This document shows positions 13,724 to 19,452 of a DNA stretch of 38,833 nt, piece by piece (the first letter of the stretch is position 1; the number at the start of each line of letters is the position of its first letter). A model generated the notes under the pieces. It saw only the letters and a program-made list of their open reading frames with translations. It was not told the DNA's origin and ran no database searches. The stretch spans positions 1 to 38,833 of IMG/VR virus record IMGVR_UViG_3300031539_000128. One strand, given 5' to 3'. Source of the stretch: a virus. The translations under genes and the position numbers were made by a program.

Positions 13724-14250
13724 TTCAGGACTCCTTTTGCCTTTTGCCATGATTCGATCAACTGTCTCAGTGTGATGCCGCGCTCTTTGGCCAACAGGCC
13801 GTCGTGATCCCGCTGATACCTGATCTCGCTTTGCGTCAAGAATGCACCCTCGCGGGTGCGGGCATGCGCGTAGTATTCCGCGATGAACTGCTCGTCGGTA
13901 TTGCCGGGCGCGGGCTGCTCTTTGTCGTACCGGCCCTCCAGCACCTTGACGTAGCGGCCGTCGTTGGAAATGAGCCAGTCAAAGTCCGCCTTCCAGTGCC
14001 GGTGCGTAGGCGACCATAGTTCGCCACGCATTAGCGGGGACTGCGCCGCCTTGCGGAACACCTCGGCGTAGTTGTCACGAAACAAGTCCTCCAGCCATCG
14101 GGCCTGCAAGTGCAGTTTGCGGTCTTCGCCGATCCTGAGCACCCTTGGCAGCGGCGTCCCGGCTACCGCCTCGTTGTAGGCCGCCATTATCTTTTGATAG
14201 GGCACGGGGTCGATAAGGACGATAGGGACAACGGGTTCATTCTCTGACAT
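13720..14250 (-). CDS. Hypothetical protein
   Basis: A 176-residue protein. N-terminal VPIVLIDPVPYQKIMAAYN; a central HLQARWLEDLFRDNYAEVFR; W-rich part (ELWSPTHRHWKADFDWLISN); and a C-terminal helix (LRQLIESWQKAKGVLK). The C-terminal part has the feel of a DNA-binding or helicase-loader-like helix bundle, but I do not recognise it. It overlaps the upstream gene by 14 bp. Confidence 0.68.
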   Translation of the reverse strand: MSENEPVVPIVLIDPVPYQKIMAAYNEAVAGTPLPRVLRIGEDRKLHLQARWLEDLFRDNYAEVFRKAAQSPLMRGELWSPTHRHWKADFDWLISNDGRYVKVLEGRYDKEQPAPGNTDEQFIAEYYAHARTREGAFLTQSEIRYQRDHDGLLAKERGITLRQLIESWQKAKGVLK

Positions 14251-14452
14251 AGTTTTTCCACCCTGTTACCTCTTGCCAGATGATCTTGAGCATTTCCCGG
14301 CTCTTGGCGTCGGGGTGATCAGTCTGGACTTGCGCCAGATGCAGCCGCACCAGGTCGCGGGCGTACCCCTTGTCATGGTTCTGCATCGTCCCGCGCTCCG
14401 TTGCCATTATGGACGCGAAGGTGATTCGACCGAGTACGTCATTGTGTTTCAT
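14237..14452 (-). CDS. Hypothetical small protein
   Basis: A 71-residue helical protein (DLVRLHLAQVQTDHPDAKSR, then EMLKIIWQEVTGWKNYVRE). The ATG follows GGAG by six bases in a nine-bp gap from the upstream gene. No family recognised. Confidence 0.65.
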   Translation of the reverse strand: MKHNDVLGRITFASIMATERGTMQNHDKGYARDLVRLHLAQVQTDHPDAKSREMLKIIWQEVTGWKNYVRE

Positions 14453-14461
14453 TTGGTCTCC

Positions 14462-14926
14462 TTACGTTTCGTGAATGTGTTGCCCGTGCCCGACGAATCT
14501 GCCCGTCTGCACCGCCGGCGGGGGATTGTCCTCGGCATTGCGCGCACACCGGGGACACACACGATTCCAATTGCCTTCGGACATAAAGGTTCTGTCACAG
14601 CGCAAGCACGTGCGCTGCTTGCGAGTGGCCTTGTTCCGCTGCGCCTGACGAACGGTTTCGTCCTTGAGCAGGTCAATCTGTCGCTGCCGGTGAGAGAGCC
14701 GTCCGCAGAGGACAGAGCAAAACTTGCGCCGGGGTGCCAGCACGGGCTTGTTGCAGCCCCGACGCGCACAGGTGCCGACGACTATCGGCACGGGTTGGGG
14801 TTTCGCCCTGACCCTGCGCCGAGCCTGTTCCCAGAGCCGCATGTAGCACCGGTGGCATTTGCGCGCGGCATGTATCGGGCCGACATCGTGGCAGCAGGAA
14901 CAGGAGGCTACTGTTTTAGGTCTCAT
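14462..14926 (-). CDS. Multi-zinc-knuckle phage protein
   Basis: A 154-residue basic protein with three Cys clusters: CSCCHDVG...CHRC near 9-27, CARRGC...CSVLC near 54-75, and CLRCDRTFMSEGNWNRVCPRC near 108-129. The last unit resembles the whole 47-residue protein at 15799-15942 (CLKCHKTFESDGPHNRRCREC). Probably a nucleic-acid-binding protein, perhaps a transcription factor. The start ATG lies eleven bases inside the 3' end of the upstream gene in a duplicated junction (see findings). Confidence 0.72.
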   Translation of the reverse strand: MRPKTVASCSCCHDVGPIHAARKCHRCYMRLWEQARRRVRAKPQPVPIVVGTCARRGCNKPVLAPRRKFCSVLCGRLSHRQRQIDLLKDETVRQAQRNKATRKQRTCLRCDRTFMSEGNWNRVCPRCARNAEDNPPPAVQTGRFVGHGQHIHET

Positions 14927-15161
14927 TCTTCTTCCCCTGCTTCGGCGGCTCAACCAAGCGAACGATGCGCCACTCATCGATGTGCCAGTTTAGCCCCATT
15001 GCCCCACAGTCTCGCTTTGTCTGCCGAATGGCTCGCCCCACTTCGCCCCGTGTGGCGAAAATGGTGTTTTCGTCTCCACCGGCGACCAGATTTCCACAAC
15101 TTAGTCGCCTGGGCTGGCCGTGCTGATTCAACACCACGTATCCCACCGTTTTAGGTCTCAT
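14916..15161 (-). CDS. Hypothetical protein, paralogue of the 5372-5611 product
   Basis: An 81-residue protein: MRPKTVGYVVLNQHGQP start, IFATRGEVGRAIRQTKRD middle, WHIDEWRIVRLVEPPKQGKK end. It matches the 5372 product in outline (see there). It ends GKKNET, as does the gene upstream, because both 3' ends lie in the same duplicated 25-bp sequence that also encodes MRPKT at the start of the following gene. Confidence 0.65.
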   Translation of the reverse strand: MRPKTVGYVVLNQHGQPRRLSCGNLVAGGDENTIFATRGEVGRAIRQTKRDCGAMGLNWHIDEWRIVRLVEPPKQGKKNET

Positions 15162-15291
15162 TCTTCTTCCCCCGCATCGCCAGCAGTTCCAGCCGCCGGC
15201 GCCGAAGTTGTTCCGCCAGCAGGTCGGCACGGATGCGCAGACCGGTGGTGGCGATATGCCGGACGATCATCAGGTCAACGGGATTCTGCAT
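15151..15291 (-). CDS. Small hypothetical basic protein
   Basis: A 46-residue helical basic peptide: MQNPVDLMIVRHIATTGLR, then LLAEQLRRRRLELLAMRGKK and NET. Its start overlaps the upstream stop as TAATG, and its 3' end overlaps the start of the next gene. Coding nature rests on the two overlaps and the fitting size; no family recognised. Confidence 0.55.
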   Translation of the reverse strand: MQNPVDLMIVRHIATTGLRIRADLLAEQLRRRRLELLAMRGKKNET

Positions 15292-15374
15292 TATTTCTCC
15301 TCGTCATCGGTACAGACTGTGGCCGAAAACTTGTTGTCGGGGTCGTCGCATTCAATCGTGATTTTGAAGGGCAT
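15291..15374 (-). CDS. Very small hypothetical protein
   Basis: A 27-codon frame, MPFKITIECDDPDNKFSATV then CTDDEEK, preceded by AAGGAG six bases upstream and ending in a TAATG overlap with the next gene. Beta-rich start and acidic tail. The strong ribosome site and coupling support translation, but it is too short to judge further. Confidence 0.45.
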   Translation of the reverse strand: MPFKITIECDDPDNKFSATVCTDDEEK

Positions 15375-15687
15375 TGGGGGTCTCCTTGTCTTCGGCGTCC
15401 TCGATGCAGAGGGCTTCCGGTGGGACAACGCCGAATCCGGCGGGAAGGTGTTCGGCGGCGTCGGGCACGTCCACGCCTGCGGCAATGGCCATGTCGAGCA
15501 GCTCCTGCCATGAGATACCCCACGTGTGGCCGCTTGTCTTGCTCAGGATAAGCGGTGTTGCGCTCGTCGAGGTGGAGAGCTCATACGTCTGCCCATCCGC
15601 TTCGGCTTCCCCGGCGTGAATGCGGAGGAACGCACTGCGGAGGGGATAGACTTTGCCGTGCTTGTCGGGGTGTTGGGTTTCGGGCAT
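15352..15687 (-). CDS. Hypothetical protein
   Basis: A 111-residue protein. Parts: YPLRSAFLRIHAGEAEADG, LSTSTSATPLILSKTSGHTW, GISWQELLDMAIAAGVDVP, and an acidic tail. GGA eight bases before the ATG sets the start; a TTG 27 bases earlier would fall close to the terminator. No family recognised. Confidence 0.65.
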   Translation of the reverse strand: MPETQHPDKHGKVYPLRSAFLRIHAGEAEADGQTYELSTSTSATPLILSKTSGHTWGISWQELLDMAIAAGVDVPDAAEHLPAGFGVVPPEALCIEDAEDKETPNALQNHD

Positions 15688-15712
15688 CGTGGTGTTCCTT
15701 TCTGTTGTGTTC

Positions 15713-15791
15713 AAAAAAGCGCGGGGCCGGGCAGCCCAGCGGTTTCGGACGCCACCCGGTTTGTTTCAATAGAGGCACATCCCGGCCCCGC
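15713..15791 (-). terminator. Probable intrinsic terminator with an 11-bp stem and long loop
   Basis: An 11-bp perfect inverted repeat, GCGGGGCCGGG with CCCGGCCCCGC, encloses a 49-base loop. On the minus strand it is followed by GC and then six T residues. It lies just after the zinc-ribbon gene at 15799 and before the gene at 15352, so it could end or attenuate the leftward transcript. The loop is longer than usual for an intrinsic terminator and may have its own fold. Confidence 0.6.
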
Positions 15792-15798
15792 ACGAAAA

Positions 15799-15942
15799 CT
15801 ATTCGTCCCGATCCACTCGTTGCAGTTCTTTCTCACATTCCCTGCACCGCCTGTTGTGCGGGCCGTCAGACTCAAATGTTTTGTGGCACTTGAGGCACGT
15901 CCTTGCCTTCTGATTCCGGGCGATAAGTTCCGTGCGTGTCAT
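15799..15942 (-). CDS. Small zinc-ribbon protein
   Basis: A 47-residue protein: MTRTELIARNQKARTCLKC, then HKTFESDGPHNRRCRECEK. The CxxC-x(14)-CxxC unit with F.S.GPHNR between the pairs is one I recall as a frequent phage zinc ribbon and matches the last unit of the 14462-14926 product. GGAG lies seven bases before the ATG. Likely nucleic-acid-binding. Confidence 0.75.
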   Translation of the reverse strand: MTRTELIARNQKARTCLKCHKTFESDGPHNRRCRECEKELQRVDRDE

Positions 15943-16015
15943 TGTTCATCTCCTGTCTCATCTCGGTCTCTTCCGCCCCGCCCGCCACAGCACAACGTCC
16001 GGTAATAGTTGATAT

Positions 16016-16150
16016 TTATTGCTGTGTTGAGCGGCAAGCGCACAAAAACGGCGCCGAGGGTTTCACGGGCGATTGCTCGCCCCTCCCGGCGCCGTTAAGT
16101 GCTTTGGCGTGTTCGATTGCAGAAGCCTGGGTGAAACTGCCAGCGGTCAT
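16016..16150 (-). CDS. Short frame behind a promoter and across a terminator
   Basis: A 44-codon frame, MTAGSFTQASAIEHAKALNG start, with GGAG seven bases before the ATG and a consensus promoter about 40 bp upstream. Its second half is read through an intrinsic terminator, so either the transcript usually ends inside the frame or the frame is a leader peptide or is not a gene. Only about the first 20 codons lie before the terminator stem. Confidence 0.4.
   Translation of the reverse strand: MTAGSFTQASAIEHAKALNGAGRGEQSPVKPSAPFLCACRSTQQ
16044..16096 (-). terminator. Intrinsic terminator with inner GNRA hairpin
   Basis: On the minus strand a 10-bp stem (AACGGCGCCG with CGGCGCCGTT) encloses a second hairpin, GGGCGA-GCAA-TCGCCC, with a GNRA-type loop, and leads into five T residues. 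It is about 90 bases downstream of the expected start point of the promoter at 16193-16221, giving a possible transcript of about 140 bases. Confidence 0.7.
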
Positions 16151-16192
16151 TGGTTCACTCCGTTTCGAGCAGAGCTCAATCCGTATATTGCA

Positions 16193-16221
16193 AGTATACA
16201 CCCGAATCCCGCCAAAGTCAA
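16193..16221 (-). promoter_or_regulatory. Sigma70-type promoter, internal, leftward
   Basis: TTGACT at 16216-16221 and TATACT at 16193-16198 on the minus strand, 17 bp apart. The spacer begins TTGGCGGGATTC. The TTTGG(C/T)GGGA part is shared with the promoters at 22234 and 24079, and 28 of 37 bases match the minus-strand element at 34873-34901. It lies in the gap between the 16225 gene and the short frame at 16016-16150. Confidence 0.8.
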
Positions 16222-16224
16222 GCA

Positions 16225-16458
16225 CTATTCAGGGGTGCTATCTTCAGCGCTCTGGTTTACCGTCTCCTGCTCCATGCGGGCGAGGTCGGCCATTTGCTCT
16301 TGAAGTCGCAGCTTGTGCCGCAGCCGGGCCACGGCTATCTGATTCGAGCCGAGCGCCCGATCATACACCGTGCAGTTGCACCTGGGGCACTGGCGCGGCC
16401 GCGCCTTCGAAGATGCCCATGTGTGCCCGCAACAGTTGCATTGTCGTTTGACGTTCAT
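16225..16458 (-). CDS. Zinc-ribbon protein with helical tail
   Basis: A 77-residue protein: MNVKRQCNCCGHTWASSKAR with CxxC at 7-10, CPRCNC at about 24-29, then a helix (VARLRHKLRLQEQMADLARM). The zinc ribbon resembles those of transcription-related proteins. ATGA overlap with the upstream gene sets the start. The stop lies three bases from the promoter at 16221. Confidence 0.7.
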   Translation of the reverse strand: MNVKRQCNCCGHTWASSKARPRQCPRCNCTVYDRALGSNQIAVARLRHKLRLQEQMADLARMEQETVNQSAEDSTPE

Positions 16459-16682
16459 GATTCCTCGCTTTCTGTTCCCATTTCCTTGTTTGCCTCGATT
16501 GCCCATTCGAGTTTGCGCATGATGATGTCCTGTATGATCGCATTGCCCGCCGCCAGCCCCGTTGCTTGCAGTACGACCAGTGCCGTTTCGCACGCCTCCA
16601 CCGCCTGCCGGCGCGGCGCGTCCAGCGTCACGTAGAGCGAGTTCGTTGCCTGCTGCCATTCCGCCAGTGTCCAGTGTTTCAT
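16455..16682 (-). CDS. Hypothetical helical protein
   Basis: A 75-residue helical protein: MKHWTLAEWQQATNSLYVTL, then APRRQAVEACETALVVLQAT and an acidic end. I do not recognise the family. ATGA overlaps on both sides. Confidence 0.65.
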   Translation of the reverse strand: MKHWTLAEWQQATNSLYVTLDAPRRQAVEACETALVVLQATGLAAGNAIIQDIIMRKLEWAIEANKEMGTESEES

Positions 16683-16921
16683 CTGCTTTTCCTTTCTTCA
16701 ATGTTCGCCGCGATTGCCTGTGCCTGTACGTGTTTGTAGCGGTTCAGCAGTTGGATTTCCACGAGCAACGTTTTCATCGGGGCGGTACGCCGGTGCGCCT
16801 CGTAATGCCGGTCGAGCCACGCCAGCCGCTCTGCGACGGTGTTTCCACCCTCGCGCATTGCACGGGCGTCTATCCGCCGGAAGTGCCGGTCGTATCGCGC
16901 CTGCGTTATTGAGTCCATCAT
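16679..16921 (-). CDS. Hypothetical helical protein
   Basis: An 80-residue, basic, helical protein: DSITQARYDRHFRRIDARAM, then ERLAWLDRHYEAHRRTAPMK. AAAGGA lies before the first of two ATGs. A 15-bp GC-rich inverted repeat lies about 30 bp upstream of its start. Confidence 0.65.
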   Translation of the reverse strand: MMDSITQARYDRHFRRIDARAMREGGNTVAERLAWLDRHYEAHRRTAPMKTLLVEIQLLNRYKHVQAQAIAANIEERKSR

Positions 16922-16952
16922 TGTCTTTTCCTTTCATTCCCCCTGAAATCTT

Positions 16953-17012
16953 GCCTCCTGCTGCTCTTTCAAGGCCGCGAGGGGAAATCGCACCGCCAGA
17001 GCAGCAGGAGGC
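16953..17012 (-). repeat. Perfect 15-bp inverted repeat between genes
   Basis: GCCTCCTGCTGCTCT and its exact reverse complement enclose a 30-base loop between the 17021 stop and the 16921 start. No T-run follows on the minus strand, so it is not a plain terminator there; on the plus strand five T follow at 17017-17021. One of several hairpins placed ahead of genes in this block; a processing or stabilising stem in the mRNA is a reasonable guess. Confidence 0.75.
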
Positions 17013-17020
17013 GTACGTTT

Positions 17021-17443
17021 TTACCACGAAATCGTGAACACGCGTTTGCCCTTGTGCGCGCGCAGGAACGCCAAGACCTCCTCGCCCGGTGCGGTCTTGT
17101 ACGATGTGCTGTTTGGCCCGGCCGCAGCGATTGCGGCTTCCATCCGCGCAATAAACGCCTCATCGCACAGCATCAGGTCGTGTTCAAAGCAGGACGACAC
17201 CGCCTCGCATAGCGACGGAATGTAGGTGGCCCCGTCGCCCGTCAACCCGGCCTTGAGCCAACTGACCTCGCCGACCCAAACGCTAGGCGTGTTGCCGATT
17301 TTGTCGAACAGCTCGTCCCACCGATCAGAAAGAACATCCCGGTTCCACGAGAAATAGTCGCTGCCCAACGTGCTGCTCTGGAACTCGGCCAACTCGGCTT
17401 CGGTTGCGCCGTCGAGAACATGGATTTGCAGGTCTGCGCCCAT
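17021..17443 (-). CDS. Hypothetical protein (MGADL type)
   Basis: A 140-residue acidic protein starting MGADLQIHVLDGATEAELAE. Middle: YFSWNRDVLSDRWDELFDKI, VWVGEVSWLKAGLTGDGATY; end: EEVLAFLRAHKGKRVFTISW. Small proteins with the MGADLxIxxL start occur in other phages, as far as I recall, without a known role. GGAG seven bases before the ATG sets the start; the frame upstream is longer but unlikely. Confidence 0.7.
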   Translation of the reverse strand: MGADLQIHVLDGATEAELAEFQSSTLGSDYFSWNRDVLSDRWDELFDKIGNTPSVWVGEVSWLKAGLTGDGATYIPSLCEAVSSCFEHDLMLCDEAFIARMEAAIAAAGPNSTSYKTAPGEEVLAFLRAHKGKRVFTISW

Positions 17444-17552
17444 AGTCTTACTCCGTTCTCCGTTCTGTTTCCGTTCAATCCCACACTCGGCCACTGTGCG
17501 CCCGCGCCGACTTGCACGGCCTAGGCTCCTGCGGCGAGCACGGGCGGGGGGG

Positions 17553-17804
17553 TCATTTTTCGTCGAGCACATCCCATTTGTCCGGCTGATACGCGCTTGG
17601 AACGCGACAGCAGGTGTAGATGTCGCCCGCGTGAAACTCACTGGTCCCGATGGTGCAGCCCCGCTGAAACACAGCCCGCCCCTTATCGAGGCTTTGGCCC
17701 TGGCCCTGCGCCCGCAACTCGGTTTCGATGCCGTCCCATAGTTCGGGCGTCCAGTCGAGGGGCAAGTGCTTTCCGTCCCGGCAGACCGATGTCATTATTG
17801 GCAT
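17553..17804 (-). CDS. Hypothetical protein
   Basis: An 83-residue protein: MPIMTSVCRDGKHLPLDWTP, LWDGIETELRAQGQG, FQRGCTIGTSEFHAGDIYTC. I chose the third possible ATG because GGAG lies seven bases before it; ATGs six bases upstream and nine bases downstream are alternatives. No family recognised. A 110-bp gap without coding follows up to the 17443 start. Confidence 0.62.
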   Translation of the reverse strand: MPIMTSVCRDGKHLPLDWTPELWDGIETELRAQGQGQSLDKGRAVFQRGCTIGTSEFHAGDIYTCCRVPSAYQPDKWDVLDEK

Positions 17805-17820
17805 TTCCATTCTCCATTTG

Positions 17821-17842
17821 CCCCCGTGATTGCGGCCGGGGG
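17821..17842 (-). repeat. Short GC-rich hairpin upstream of the 17553-17804 gene
   Basis: CCCCCG and CGGGGG with a 10-base loop lie 17 bp before the start codon. It belongs to the set of pre-gene hairpins in this block. Confidence 0.55.
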
Positions 17843-17873
17843 TTGTGCAGGCGCCCGCACGCGCCGAAAGCGG

Positions 17874-18086
17874 TCAGGATTCGTCGTCGCTGATCTCGGC
17901 CATGAGCCGCAGGGCCTCCGCCGTCAGCGCCTCCACATCGTAGTCCAGCTCGCTGGTGGTGCCCGGCCATATCCGCTCCACGTCGCGGGTGAAATACTCG
18001 CGCACCTGCGCCTTTGTCATGTGATTTTGGACTGCGATTTTCGCCTCGAAACCCAGTGTTTCTACCTGTTCTCGTGTTGCGTTCAT
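17874..18086 (-). CDS. Hypothetical small acidic protein
   Basis: A 70-residue acidic helical protein: MNATREQVETLGFEAKIAVQ start, YDVEALTAEALRLMAEISDD end. AAGGAA lies seven bases before the ATG. A 28-bp repeat lies just upstream. No family recognised. Confidence 0.65.
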   Translation of the reverse strand: MNATREQVETLGFEAKIAVQNHMTKAQVREYFTRDVERIWPGTTSELDYDVEALTAEALRLMAEISDDES

Positions 18087-18102
18087 CTCTGTTTTCCTTG
18101 CA

Positions 18103-18130
18103 CCGGCACGCCGCCGGCTGGCCCCGCCGT
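18103..18130 (-). repeat. 28-bp direct repeat, copy 1, in the 5' leader of the 17874-18086 gene
   Basis: Identical over 28 bp to 18542-18569. On the minus strand it contains GCCGGC-GGCGT-GCCGG, a hairpin, preceded by ACGGCGGGGCCA. It ends 16 bp before the start codon of the gene that follows. Confidence 0.85.
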
Positions 18131-18140
18131 CAGGCGAGTG

Positions 18141-18524
18141 TTATTCTTCCCGGTCGGCCATTATCTGCTCGTACGCGTCATCTACCTGGTTGTCAAATCC
18201 CACAGGCGCCAGCTCTACATACGGCCACTCGTCGGTGAGTTTTCCGCCGACGCCATCAAACGACAGCCACAGGTTGACGTACTCCCATCGTCCCCTCATA
18301 CGCCGCCGCATAATTACTCCCTCGGTGGAGTCATCGCCGTAGCCGGCGTACTCCTCAAAACCCAACCGCTCGGCCGCCTCACCCGTTGCCGTCCGCACCA
18401 CATCATAGACATTTGCGGGGTCTGGCTCTTGCTGACCTAGAACGATGCCAACTGCTAGCGCATTCAATGTATTGATGGTCTCGTCCGTAGCACATTGTGC
18501 GATCATTTTTTCACGCGATATCAT
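18141..18524 (-). CDS. Hypothetical protein
   Basis: A 127-residue acidic protein: MISREKMIAQCATDETINTL, LNALAVGIVLGQQEPDPANV, EEYAGYGDDSTEGVIMRRRM, then LWLSFDGVGGKLTDEWPYVE. GGAG seven bases before the ATG sets the start. No family recognised; the same 28-bp repeat as for its downstream neighbour lies just upstream. Confidence 0.68.
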   Translation of the reverse strand: MISREKMIAQCATDETINTLNALAVGIVLGQQEPDPANVYDVVRTATGEAAERLGFEEYAGYGDDSTEGVIMRRRMRGRWEYVNLWLSFDGVGGKLTDEWPYVELAPVGFDNQVDDAYEQIMADREE

Positions 18525-18541
18525 GCCGATTCTCCGTTTTG

Positions 18542-18569
18542 CCGGCACGCCGCCGGCTGGCCCCGCCGT
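18542..18569 (-). repeat. 28-bp direct repeat, copy 2, in the 5' leader of the 18141-18524 gene
   Basis: Exact copy of 18103-18130, ending 17 bp before the next start codon. Here a second hairpin, CCCGCC-AC-GGCGGG, overlaps its upstream side on the minus strand. Confidence 0.85.
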
Positions 18570-18577
18570 GGCGGGTG

Positions 18578-18733
18578 TTATTGCTGCTCGCCAAATATCT
18601 GCCTGCGCAGCGCCTCGCGCCTATCTCGTACCGCCTGCTGCCGCGCCGACAGCCGGCGCTTTGGTTTGCCCGCTAACCAGCGGTTGATCTCACTGCTCAG
18701 CCGCCGGGCCTCATCGTCGTCCGTTTTTGCCAT
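18578..18733 (-). CDS. Small basic hypothetical protein
   Basis: A 51-residue, strongly charged helical protein: MAKTDDDEARRLSSEINRWL, then KRRLSARQQAVRDRREALRR. AAAAGGGG five bases before the ATG is a good ribosome site. A GGCGCC-TTCG-GGCGCC hairpin (18751-18766) lies between it and the upstream ATPase gene. Possibly nucleic-acid-binding. Confidence 0.62.
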   Translation of the reverse strand: MAKTDDDEARRLSSEINRWLAGKPKRRLSARQQAVRDRREALRRQIFGEQQ

Positions 18734-18750
18734 TGTATCCCCTTTTCTTT

Positions 18751-18766
18751 GGCGCCCGAAGGCGCC
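18751..18766 (-). repeat. UUCG-loop hairpin between the clamp-loader-like gene and the next gene
   Basis: On the minus strand GGCGCC-TTCG-GGCGCC forms a six-bp stem with a TTCG loop; no T-run follows. It lies a few bases after the clamp-loader-like stop codon and may protect the 3' end or mark a processing point. Confidence 0.6.
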
Positions 18767-18769
18767 GCC

Positions 18770-19408
18770 TTAAACCAACATCACGCCACTTTCGATCTTC
18801 TGCAACATCGCGCGCAGGTTGTTCCCGCATTCACGCGCCAACTTGAGATATGCCTCAATCGGTTGCCCGTTCAGATTCTCTTTCACCGCTATGCTGTGCG
18901 CCCGCTCCGCAAAAGCTTTTGCCAGGTCGCGCCGCGCAAGCGGTATTTCAATGCACCTGGACAAGAGCGGGCTTGCATCGTCGCAATCTTCAAACAGTGT
19001 GGCTTGCCCATCGCAAGTCGTCGTGAAGATCACCATTGCATGGCGCGGCAGCCGCTCCAACATGACTAGTAGTTGCCGAATCGTATCCTTGCGCAGCCCG
19101 TGCGCCTCGTTGACGATCAACGCGCGGCCCGGTTTGCCCCAGCCTAGATATTGTAAGCCCCCCTCGATGTCGCGCAGTGATTCCGGGCGCAGGCCCGTTG
19201 CATCCAATTCCTGCACGCCCATATCGCTTGCCACTTCCGCGGCCAACAGGCGCGCGATTGTCGTTTTCCCGGTGCCGCTCTGCCCGCTGATCCAGTACGC
19301 GCGCCCGCACAGCCCCCGCGGCCGCAAGGCGCTGATCTTGGCTATCGCCTTGTCCTGCCCCACCACGTCCGCCCATGTTGCAGGCCGGTATTGTTCGTAA
19401 AGCTGCAT
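18770..19408 (-). CDS. Clamp-loader-like AAA+ ATPase (DnaX/RFC small-subunit type)
   Basis: A 212-residue AAA+ protein. QYRPATWADVVGQDKAIAKI (6-25) is the box II region of clamp loaders; Walker A is SGQSGTGKTT (41-50); Walker B is ALIVNEAHGL (96-105), with N in place of the usual D; sensor 1 is MVIFTTTCDG (125-134); the SRC arginine finger (150-152, R151) follows LLSRCIE. It covers the ATPase core and lid only, with no collar domain, so it may act with host loader subunits or as a stand-alone switch. AAGGGG six bases before the ATG sets the start. Short 45-bp gap from the upstream gene. Confidence 0.83.
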   Translation of the reverse strand: MQLYEQYRPATWADVVGQDKAIAKISALRPRGLCGRAYWISGQSGTGKTTIARLLAAEVASDMGVQELDATGLRPESLRDIEGGLQYLGWGKPGRALIVNEAHGLRKDTIRQLLVMLERLPRHAMVIFTTTCDGQATLFEDCDDASPLLSRCIEIPLARRDLAKAFAERAHSIAVKENLNGQPIEAYLKLARECGNNLRAMLQKIESGVMLV

Positions 19409-19452
19409 TTCAATCCCCTTTGTGAAACTAAAAGGTATCGTTGCCGTCGATG

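Noticed and set aside
15721-15791. A CRISPR-repeat-like GTTTCAAT sequence on the plus strand
   Set aside because: It occurs once only, within the loop of a terminator-like hairpin; no repeat-spacer array is present.
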